Below are positions 44,603 to 50,833 of a DNA stretch of 50,833 bases, piece by piece. The notes beneath the pieces were generated by a model that was given only the letters and a program-made list of their open reading frames with translations, searched no databases and was not told where the DNA came from. The position numbers were made by a program, and so were the translations under genes. The stretch's first letter is position 1, and the number at the start of each line of letters is the position of its first letter. The stretch comes from Chloroflexota bacterium (GTDB lineage Bacteria; Chloroflexota; Limnocylindria; Limnocylindrales; CSP1-4), in assembly GCA_030447745.1 (NCBI GenBank), contig JAUJOH010000009.1, positions 51,853 to 102,685 of the forward strand, read 5' to 3'.

Positions 44603-45031
44603 CGCGCTGCCTCCAGGGCCTCGCCGCAGTGGCGGCACGTGCGGACCCGCCGCCCGTTCTCGAGCGTCTGGTGCGCGATCCGCGTCGGCTGCCCGCACTT
44701 CGGGCAGACGAGCATCACCTTGCCGATCGCGAGCGGCTGCGCGATGTCGAGGATCCCGCCCTGCTGGACCTTCGGCATTCGATCGGTCGCGCCCTGACGT
44801 CTGCCGCGGCTTCGTGCCGTTTGGCGATGTTGACGCCCTCGATGACGACGGCTGCGCCCGTCCGGCGCTGCGCCGGTAGACGCTGCGGGCGCCGGCCGAC
44901 GCGGCGGTCTCGCGGATCACGCGCTCGACCACGCCGCGCTTGCCCGCGTCCTTGCCGGCGAGCACGACGACGGTGTCGCCCTTGCGGATCTCGGCGACCT
45001 TGGTGGTTCGCGGTTCGACGGGGCGCGCCAT
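44599..45031 (-). CDS. rplX: 50S ribosomal protein L24 with a C-terminal zinc ribbon, about three frameshifts
   Basis: The N-terminal KOW region is intact ([31 protein letters not shown]). The frame then shifts near 44863 ([14 protein letters not shown]), 44815 (KPRQTSG) and 44790 ([20 protein letters not shown]). The end reads [20 protein letters not shown] and [15 protein letters not shown], a four-Cys zinc ribbon. Repaired, it is about 145 residues, longer than the ~105 of most L24. It is essential, so the shifts are probably sequence errors; the exact corrected sequence between residues 50 and 90 is uncertain. Confidence 0.88.
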
Positions 45032-45399
45032 CAGAGGACCTCCGGCGCGAGGGACACGATCTTCATGTAGTTCCGATCCCGGAGCTCGCGGGCCACCGGA
45101 CCGAAGATCCGGGTGCCGCGCGGGTTTCCCTGGTTGTTGATGAGGACGGCCGCGTTCTCGTCGAAGCGGATGTAGCTGCCGTCCGGCCGCCCGTATTCCT
45201 TGGCCGTCCGGACGATCACCGCCCGGACGACATCGCCCTTCTTGACGGCCGCGTTGGGGATGGCCTGCTTGACGCTGGCAACGATGACGTCACCGACCCC
45301 GGCGCTCGTCTTGAGCGAGCGGCCCATGATCCGGATGCACTGGATCGTCCGGGCACCCGTGTTGTCGGCAACCTTGAGGCGGGACTCGGGCTGGATCAC
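45031..45399 (-). CDS. rplN: 50S ribosomal protein L14
   Basis: 122 residues. [40 protein letters not shown] and the end [19 protein letters not shown]. The GTG at 45399 overlaps the rpsQ stop (GTGA), and the stop overlaps the rplX ATG by one base. Confidence 0.97.
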   Translation of the reverse strand: MIQPESRLKVADNTGARTIQCIRIMGRSLKTSAGVGDVIVASVKQAIPNAAVKKGDVVRAVIVRTAKEYGRPDGSYIRFDENAAVLINNQGNPRGTRIFGPVARELRDRNYMKIVSLAPEVL

Positions 45400-45872
45400 G
45401 AGGACCCCGCTGCAGCGGAACGGGCGCCTGCGGCGCCCGATGCCTCGTCGGACGCCGCTGACTCACTGCCGCCCTCGCCATCAGTGTCTGCGTCACCGGC
45501 GATCGCGGAACCCGCCCGTGCCCGCCCGGGATGCGCCGAGGCGTGGATCGCCTCCGAGGTCTCTGCCTCCTCGGCCACGATGTCCGACGCCGGCGAGTGA
45601 TCGCCGGCAGGCTGGAGAACCTCGACCAGCCGCCATCGCTTGGTCGCCGAGAGCGGCCGTGACTCCTCGATCAGCACCCGGTCCCCGACGCGCGCCTCGT
45701 TGCGCTCGTCGTGGGCCTTGAACTTGGTGGTCAGGCGAATGACCCGCTTGTAGAGCGGGTGGCGCGCCAGGCGCTCGACGGACACAACGATCGTCTTGTC
45801 CATCTTGTCGCTGACGACGCGGCCCGCCTTGGTCTTGCGCTTGCCCTGCACGGGGCTGGTCACCTCAGTCAT
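45396..45872 (-). CDS. rpsQ: 30S ribosomal protein S17 with a long acidic C-terminal tail
   Basis: 158 residues, nearly twice the usual ~85. The OB-fold core is standard: [60 protein letters not shown]. From about residue 88 on comes a low-complexity tail rich in Ala, Ser, Glu, Asp and Gly ([20 protein letters not shown]), with no recognisable domain. The reading frame is supported by the GTGA overlap at its stop with rplN. Confidence 0.94.
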   Translation of the reverse strand: MTEVTSPVQGKRKTKAGRVVSDKMDKTIVVSVERLARHPLYKRVIRLTTKFKAHDERNEARVGDRVLIEESRPLSATKRWRLVEVLQPAGDHSPASDIVAEEAETSEAIHASAHPGRARAGSAIAGDADTDGEGGSESAASDEASGAAGARSAAAGSS

Positions 45873-45885
45873 CGCGTGATCTCCC

Positions 45886-46092
45886 CTACGCCGAGCGGGC
45901 GCGTTCGGCGGCGCGCTCCCGCTGGACCGTGAGAATCCGAGCGATGGAACGTCGCGTCAGCGGGATCGCGCTGTAGTCCTTGAGCTGGCGCGTCGAGAGC
46001 GCGAATCGCGCCTGCCACAGGTCCTGCTTGGCATCCCGGAGCGCGTCCTCGAGCTCCGCGTCGGAGAGCGTCCGAACCTTATCGATGTCCAT
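45886..46092 (-). CDS. rpmC: 50S ribosomal protein L29
   Basis: 68 residues, two-helix protein: [40 protein letters not shown] and [12 protein letters not shown]. It overlaps the end of rplP by 14 bases. Confidence 0.95.
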   Translation of the reverse strand: MDIDKVRTLSDAELEDALRDAKQDLWQARFALSTRQLKDYSAIPLTRRSIARILTVQRERAAERARSA

Positions 46093-46516
46093 CGGTCGCC
46101 TCCGTCACGTTGTCGCGGACGACCACCCGCGTGGCCACCGGCAGCTTGTGGCTCGCGAGGCGCATCGCCTCGACGGCGTCGTCATGGGCAACGCCGGCCA
46201 TCTCGAACAGGATCCGACCCGGCTTGACGACCGCCACCCAGTGGTCCGGCGCACCCTTGCCGGAGCCCATCCGGGTCTCGGCCGGCTTCTTCGTCGCCGG
46301 CTTGTCGGGAAAGACGCGGATCCAGATCTTCCCGCCGCGCTTGACGGACCGCGTCATCGCGCGTCGGGCGGCCTCGATCTGCCGGCTGGTGATCCACGCC
46401 GGCTCCTGCGTGGCCAGCCCGTACTCGCCGAACGCGACGGTGTGACCGCCCTTCGCCAGCCCGGACATGCGGCCGCGCATCACCTTGCGGTGCTTGACGC
46501 GTCGCGGCATGAGCAT
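46079..46516 (-). CDS. rplP: 50S ribosomal protein L16
   Basis: 145 residues. [40 protein letters not shown] and [40 protein letters not shown] are L16 signatures. It is near the peptidyl transferase and A site (family knowledge). It starts three bases after rpsC ends. Confidence 0.97.
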   Translation of the reverse strand: MLMPRRVKHRKVMRGRMSGLAKGGHTVAFGEYGLATQEPAWITSRQIEAARRAMTRSVKRGGKIWIRVFPDKPATKKPAETRMGSGKGAPDHWVAVVKPGRILFEMAGVAHDDAVEAMRLASHKLPVATRVVVRDNVTEATDGHR

Positions 46517-46519
46517 CGG

Positions 46520-47203
46520 TCAGACCCCCTGCCCGGCGGCTGCCGGAGCCGGCACGGCATCGCGGGCCGGCGTGCGGATCGGCGCGACGTCACCGCGGTA
46601 GATCCAGACCTTGACACCGATCCGGCCGTACGTCGTGTGGGCGTGGACCTGGCCGTAGCTGATGTCGGCGCGCAACGTCCCGAGCGGGATCCGCCCTTCG
46701 CGGTCCCACTCCCGGCGGCCCATCTCCGAGCCGCCGAGCCGACCGGCCACGGCGATCCGGACGCCCTTCGCACCCGCCTTCATCGAGCGCTGGATGGCCT
46801 GCTTCATCGCCTTCTTGAAGGCAATGCGGCGGGTCAGCTGCTGCGCGATGTTGGCCGCCACGAGCTGGGCGTCGAGCTCCGGCTGGCGGATCTCCTTGAT
46901 CTCCAGCTTGACCTTGCGGCGGGTCAGCGCGCCGATCTGCTGTCGCAGGACCTCGACGTTCTGGCCACCCTTGCCGATGACGATGCCGGGCTTGGCCGTG
47001 TGGACCGTCACGGTCACGTGGTTGATGCCGCGCTCGATCTCCACCTGGCTGACGCTCGCATTGGCGAGGCGTCGCTCCACCAGGCGGCGGATGGCGATGT
47101 CCTCCTTGAGGAGATCGGTGTAGTCCTTGTCCGCGTACCACTTCGCGGACCAGGTGCGAGAGACACCCAGGCGGAAGCCGTACGGATGGACCTTGTGTCC
47201 CAT
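46520..47203 (-). CDS. rpsC: 30S ribosomal protein S3
   Basis: 227 residues. MGHKVHPYGFRLGVSRTWSA, KH domain VHTAKPGIVIGKGGQNVEVL, and the C-terminal SYGQVHAHTTYGRIGVKVWI. It starts one base after the rplV stop. Confidence 0.97.
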   Translation of the reverse strand: MGHKVHPYGFRLGVSRTWSAKWYADKDYTDLLKEDIAIRRLVERRLANASVSQVEIERGINHVTVTVHTAKPGIVIGKGGQNVEVLRQQIGALTRRKVKLEIKEIRQPELDAQLVAANIAQQLTRRIAFKKAMKQAIQRSMKAGAKGVRIAVAGRLGGSEMGRREWDREGRIPLGTLRADISYGQVHAHTTYGRIGVKVWIYRGDVAPIRTPARDAVPAPAAAGQGV

Positions 47204-47204
47204 G

Positions 47205-47543
47205 TCAGGCCTCCCGGTCCGCGACGACGATGGTGATGTGGGTCATTGGCTTGTGGATCGGGAATGCCCGACCCTGCGCCCGTGGCTTGAAGCGCTTGAT
47301 GGTCGGTCCCTCGTCCGCGATGGCGTCCGCGATGACCAGCTCCTCGGCCGACAGGTTGTGATTGTTCTCGGCATTGGCGGCCGCGCTCTTGAGCACGCGC
47401 GCGACGTCGCGCGCGGCGGCCTGCGGCATGAACCGCAGCAGCGCGGTCGCCTCCTCGACCCGCTTGCCCTTGATCGCCGAGGTGACGAGCCGGGTCTTGC
47501 GGGTCGAGCCGCGGAGATACTTGGCGGTGGCGGAGACACGCAT
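47205..47543 (-). CDS. rplV: 50S ribosomal protein L22
   Basis: 112 residues. ATAKYLRGSTRKTRLVTSAI, AARDVARVLKSAAANAENNH, and the exit-tunnel hairpin region RFKPRAQGRAFPIHKPMTHI. Seven bases follow rpsS. Confidence 0.97.
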   Translation of the reverse strand: MRVSATAKYLRGSTRKTRLVTSAIKGKRVEEATALLRFMPQAAARDVARVLKSAAANAENNHNLSAEELVIADAIADEGPTIKRFKPRAQGRAFPIHKPMTHITIVVADREA

Positions 47544-47550
47544 GGCGGGC

Positions 47551-47835
47551 CTACTTCAGCGCCGTCGATCGCTCGGTGTGCTTGCCGTGCCCGCGGTAGT
47601 TGCGGGTGGGGGCGAACTCGCCGAGCCGGTGACCGACCATGTTCTCGGTCACGTAGACCGGGATGTGCTTCTTGCCGTTGTAGACCGCGACCGTGTGGCC
47701 GATGAACGTCGGGAAGATCACCGACGCGCGCGACCAGGTCTTCACGACGCGCTTCTCGTTCCGCTTGTTCATCGCCTCGATCCGCCCGAGCAGCCGGGCC
47801 TCGATGAACGGACCTTTCTTGACGCTCCGGGACAC
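47551..47835 (-). CDS. rpsS: 30S ribosomal protein S19
   Basis: 94 residues. [60 protein letters not shown]. It lies between rplB and rplV. Confidence 0.97.
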   Translation of the reverse strand: MSRSVKKGPFIEARLLGRIEAMNKRNEKRVVKTWSRASVIFPTFIGHTVAVYNGKKHIPVYVTENMVGHRLGEFAPTRNYRGHGKHTERSTALK

Positions 47836-47852
47836 CGTCCGTTACCTCCCCG

Positions 47853-48680
47853 CTACTTCCGGCGCCGCGAGCGGACGATGAGGCGTCCGGTCGTCTTCGC
47901 CCGCCGGGTGCGGAAGCCCATGGCGGGCCTGCCCCATGGCGTCTTGGGCGGCATCCCCGTCGGGGACTTGCCCTCGCCGCCGCCGTGCGGATGGTCTCGC
48001 GGGTTCATCACCACGCCCCGGACCTCCGGCCGCTTGCCCATGTGGCGCGCGCGGCCCGCCTTGCCGAGGTTCTGGTTCTCGTGATCGAGGTTGCTGACCT
48101 GACCGATCGTGGCCATGCAGCGCATCGGCACCCGGCGCATCTCGCCCGACGGGAGCCGGACGGTGGCGTACTCGCCCTCCTTGGCCAGCAGCTGAGCGGA
48201 CGTGCCGGCGGAGCGGACGATCTGGCCGCCCTTGCCGGGCACGAGCTCGATGTTGTGGATCGTCGTGCCGAGCGGGATCCTGGCCAGCGGCAGCGCGTTG
48301 CCGACCCGCGCATCGGCGTCCGGCCCGGCCACGACGACGTCGCCGACCTTCAGACCGTTGGGCAGGAGCATGTATCGCTTCTCGCCGTCGCGGTAGTGGA
48401 GCAGGCCGATCCGCGCCGAGCGGTTCGGGTCGTACTCGATCGTCGCGAGGCGCGCCGGCACGCTCAGCTTGTCGCGCTTGAAGTCGATCCGGCGGTAGTG
48501 CTGCTTCTCGCCGCCACCGCGGTGGCGGACGGTCATCCGGCCCACGTTGTTCCGCCCCGAGCCGCGCTTCTGCGGCTCGAGCAGCGGCTTGTACGCCTCC
48601 CGGGTCGTGATCTCCTCGAACGTCGGCCGGGTCATCTGGCGCATGCCGGGGGACGTCGCCTTGTAGCTGCGAAGCGGCAT
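47853..48680 (-). CDS. rplB: 50S ribosomal protein L2
   Basis: 275 residues, usual length. [40 protein letters not shown], and the catalytic-centre-proximal [20 protein letters not shown] with the conserved His. The ATG at 48680 is fixed by the family N-terminus; an upstream in-frame extension is the shadow of rplW. Confidence 0.98.
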   Translation of the reverse strand: MPLRSYKATSPGMRQMTRPTFEEITTREAYKPLLEPQKRGSGRNNVGRMTVRHRGGGEKQHYRRIDFKRDKLSVPARLATIEYDPNRSARIGLLHYRDGEKRYMLLPNGLKVGDVVVAGPDADARVGNALPLARIPLGTTIHNIELVPGKGGQIVRSAGTSAQLLAKEGEYATVRLPSGEMRRVPMRCMATIGQVSNLDHENQNLGKAGRARHMGKRPEVRGVVMNPRDHPHGGGEGKSPTGMPPKTPWGRPAMGFRTRRAKTTGRLIVRSRRRK

Positions 48681-48682
48681 CG

Positions 48683-48997
48683 CTACACCCCCTCGAAGAA
48701 TTCGATCTTCTGGCCGGGGGCCAGCGTGACGATGGCCTTGCGCCACGGTGTCGTGTAGCCGGTGATCCGGCCGCGCCGCGTCCCGCGCCGCTTCTCCTTG
48801 GCCTTGGTCGTCAGCACGTTGACGCCGACGACGGTGACCTTTTCGTTGCGGTAGAGCTCCTCGACGGCGGCCTTGATCTGGATCTTGTTGGCCCTCTCGT
48901 GCACGGCAAAGGTGTACTTGCCGCGTCCGGACTCGTCGATCGACTTCTCGCTGATGACCGGGCGCAGGATGATCTCCGGAGCGGTCAGGACGCTCAC
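48683..48997 (-). CDS. rplW: 50S ribosomal protein L23
   Basis: 104 residues; lines the tunnel exit where SRP and trigger factor dock. [60 protein letters not shown]. It overlaps rplD by four bases. Confidence 0.97.
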   Translation of the reverse strand: MSVLTAPEIILRPVISEKSIDESGRGKYTFAVHERANKIQIKAAVEELYRNEKVTVVGVNVLTTKAKEKRRGTRRGRITGYTTPWRKAIVTLAPGQKIEFFEGV

Positions 48998-49665
48998 GCG
49001 GGCACCTCCTCGGCGGCGGCCGGCGGCGCCGACGCGACCCGGTCCCCGTAGACCTCGTCCATCCGCGCCAGCGCCGGCTGCTCGATGAGGACGACATCGG
49101 CCCGCAGCAGGTCGACGACGTTGAGCGAGTCGGCCAGGATCACCTCGACGGTCGGGAGGTTGCGGGCGGACAGCCGCAGCCGCTCGTCGACCGCCGGGGC
49201 GACGACGAGCACCCGGCCCTTCGCTGCGAGTGCGTCGAGGATCCCCACGAAGTCGCGGGTCCGCGGCGCCTCGAGACCGAACGCGTCCACGACGCGGATC
49301 GCCTGGTCGTCGAGCTTGGCGGTGAGCGCACCGCGCAGCGCCAGTCGACGCATCTTCTGCGGCAGCCGCTGCACGTACGAGCGCGGGTGCGGGCCGAACA
49401 CCGCCCCGCCGCCACGGTAGTGCGGCGCCGTTCGCGAGCCCTGCCGGGCGCGGCCGGTGCCCTTCTGCCGGTACGGCTTCGCGCCGCCGCCGCGGACCTG
49501 GCCGCGCGTCTTCGTGTCGTGCGTGCCGGTGCGACGGCCGGCCAGCTGGGCGTTCACCACCTGGTGGAGGACGGCCTCGTTGACCGGCGCCGCGAAGAGT
49601 GCGTCGCTGAGCTCGACGATGCCGATCTCCTTGCCGGCCCGGTCGTGGAGCGTGGTCTGCGGCAT
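48994..49665 (-). CDS. rplD: 50S ribosomal protein L4
   Basis: 223 residues. The tunnel loop region [51 protein letters not shown] is intact. The C-terminal ~15 residues ([15 protein letters not shown]) are an Ala/Pro tail. In E. coli L4 represses the S10 operon; no such leader is recognisable here. Confidence 0.97.
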   Translation of the reverse strand: MPQTTLHDRAGKEIGIVELSDALFAAPVNEAVLHQVVNAQLAGRRTGTHDTKTRGQVRGGGAKPYRQKGTGRARQGSRTAPHYRGGGAVFGPHPRSYVQRLPQKMRRLALRGALTAKLDDQAIRVVDAFGLEAPRTRDFVGILDALAAKGRVLVVAPAVDERLRLSARNLPTVEVILADSLNVVDLLRADVVLIEQPALARMDEVYGDRVASAPPAAAEEVPA

Positions 49666-49667
49666 CG

Positions 49668-50294
49668 TCAGGCCTTCTTCACGAGGATCAGCGAGCCGCG
49701 CGCGCCCGGGAGCGAGCCCCTCACGAGAAGGAGGTTCCGCTCCGGGTCCGCGCGCACGACACGCAGCTTCTTGGTGGTGACCTGCGCGTCGCCCATGTGA
49801 CCCGCCATGCGGAGGCCCTTGTAGACGCGACCGGGCGTGGTGCCGGGACCGATCGAGCCGGGCTCCCGGTGATGGTCCGAGCCGTGAGTCTTGGGACCGC
49901 GGTGGAAGTTGTGGCGCTTGATGTGGCCGGCAAAGCCCTTGCCCTTCGAGACGCCGGTCACGTCGACCAGATCACCGGCCGCGAACAGGTCGTTCAGCGC
50001 CAGGGTCTGGCCGACGCTGAAGTCGTCGACGCTCTCGACCCGGAACTCGCGGAGCGTGCCGGGTCGGCCCGCGTCCCTGGGCAGGTCCTTGAGCTGACCG
50101 GCCACAGGCTTGGTGAGCTTCCGGCGCTGCGAGTCCGCCCCCAGCTGGACGGCCGTGTAGCCGTCCCGGTCCGGGGTCCGGAGGCGCGTCACGGTATTCG
50201 GTTCGATGGCCACGACGGAGACGCCGACCATGGTGCCGTCGTCCTGGAAGACCTGTGTCATCCCGACCTTGCGCCCGATGAGTCCAATGCTCAT
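49668..50294 (-). CDS. rplC: 50S ribosomal protein L3
   Basis: 208 residues. MSIGLIGRKVGMTQVFQDDG, GVSKGKGFAGHIKRHNFHRG, PKTHGSDHHREPGSIGPGTT, including the Gln/Arg-rich centre that approaches the A site (family knowledge). It is separated from rpsJ by an unusually long 184-base gap that contains a composite repeat. Confidence 0.97.
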   Translation of the reverse strand: MSIGLIGRKVGMTQVFQDDGTMVGVSVVAIEPNTVTRLRTPDRDGYTAVQLGADSQRRKLTKPVAGQLKDLPRDAGRPGTLREFRVESVDDFSVGQTLALNDLFAAGDLVDVTGVSKGKGFAGHIKRHNFHRGPKTHGSDHHREPGSIGPGTTPGRVYKGLRMAGHMGDAQVTTKKLRVVRADPERNLLLVRGSLPGARGSLILVKKA

Positions 50295-50373
50295 TGGGCC
50301 AAGTCCTCGAGCGCACGCTCAGCCGGTCCGAGGGCAAGGCGCCGCCGAGCACCCGAACGAGCGCACCACCCCC

Positions 50374-50463
50374 CGAGGTCCGAGGCGACGCTCCGCGAGC
50401 CATCGGCCCGAGGGTTCGTGCGTGAGCGAGCGCGCGGAGCGGACAACGCGGCGATGGGCCGCA
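50374..50463. repeat. Composite repeat: 42-bp repeat copy F plus second-type repeat
   Basis: 50374-50414 reads CCGAGGTCCGAGGCGACGC, TCCGCGAGCCATCGGCC, CGAGG and differs from the inverse of copy D by about two changes. 50421-50463 reads GCGTGAGCGAGCGCGCGGAG, CGGACAACGCGGCGATGG, GCCGC. The composite occupies half of the rplC-rpsJ gap. Confidence 0.8.
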
Positions 50464-50478
50464 TGGTGGTGTCGTGCA

Positions 50479-50787
50479 TCACATCTTGATCTCGATGTCG
50501 ACGCCAGCCGCCAGGCTGAGTCGCATCAGGGCGTCGACCGTCTTCGACGAGGGATCCAGGATGTCGATGAGCCGCTTGTGGGTGCGGATCTCGAACTGCT
50601 CCCGGCTGTCCTTGTCGATGAACGGCGAACGGAGCACGGTGAACTTCTCGATCCGGGTCGGCAGCGGAACCGGACCGGCGACGTCCGCGCCGGTCCGCTG
50701 GGCGGTCTCGACGATCTGCGCCGCCGACTGGTCGAGCAGTCGGTGGTCGTAGGCCTTGAGGCGGATCCTGATCCGCTGCTTCGCCAT
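50479..50787 (-). CDS. rpsJ: 30S ribosomal protein S10
   Basis: 102 residues. [60 protein letters not shown] match S10 throughout. It is first in the ribosomal series after tuf, with only four bases between them. Confidence 0.97.
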   Translation of the reverse strand: MAKQRIRIRLKAYDHRLLDQSAAQIVETAQRTGADVAGPVPLPTRIEKFTVLRSPFIDKDSREQFEIRTHKRLIDILDPSSKTVDALMRLSLAAGVDIEIKM

Positions 50788-50791
50788 CCCG

Positions 50792-50833
50792 TTACTCGGC
50801 GATGCTGGTGATGGCGCCGGCGCCGACGGTCCG
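50792..50833 (-). CDS. tuf: Elongation factor Tu, last 13 codons
   Basis: [13 protein letters not shown] followed by TAA is the C-terminus of EF-Tu (usual form GRTVGAGVVT). The rest lies beyond the right edge. A tuf-rpsJ junction is the normal bacterial order, which supports the call despite the short stretch. Confidence 0.85.
   Translation of the reverse strand, partial: RTVGAGAITSIAE

Overview
The window is very GC-rich chromosomal DNA carrying almost only housekeeping genes, nearly all on the minus strand. Protein families and gene order (tuf followed by the complete S10, spc and alpha ribosomal blocks running on into truA-rplM-rpsI, the CdaA/CdaR/GlmM/GlmS block, a MutL-like ASKHA protein, zinc-type S14, short L36, single-chain glycyl-tRNA synthetase) fit an uncultured Chloroflexota, possibly Limnocylindria-like. 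That placement is inference from gene content, not from a phylogeny.

Layout, left to right: the start of pyruvate phosphate dikinase (runs off the left edge); a divergent ferredoxin-NADP reductase with three frameshifts; a gene-poor accessory stretch (about 2.9-5.6 kb) with tandem repeats, a frameshifted small membrane protein, a frameshifted HTH-nuclease-like protein and a degenerate Nudix protein; glyS, an M19 dipeptidase, recO and a divergent polyprenyl synthase; two broken accessory genes (VOC, GNAT); then a long leftward series of tightly coupled housekeeping genes. That series holds corC and glmU (with their own promoter), ridA-ispE-rsmA-tsaD-rimI-tsaB-tsaE (t6A tRNA modification, 16S rRNA dimethylation, isoprenoid precursor), a MutL-like cassette, alr-nnrD-acpS, and glmS-glmM-cdaR-cdaA (amino sugar supply for the cell wall plus c-di-AMP synthesis). 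From 32 kb to the right edge come argF, rpsI-rplM-truA-rplQ-rpoA-rpsD-rpsK-rpsM-rpmJ-infA-map-adk-secY, then rplO back to rpsJ, and the last 13 codons of tuf.

Most neighbours overlap by 1-4 bases (ATGA, GTGA or TGATG), so translation is coupled across long runs. The few gaps between co-directional genes from 26 kb rightwards are largely filled by copies of a previously unrecognised (to me) 42-bp dispersed repeat, sometimes paired with a second 43-bp repeat. Several transcription units begin with a TAnnnT box only 6-9 bases ahead of the start codon, which points to leaderless mRNAs. At least a dozen frameshifts are present, including several in genes that cannot be lost (glmS, rplE, rplX, acpS). 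They cluster in a few patches and often sit in CCGG or alternating CG tracts, so most are probably consensus errors, not gene decay.
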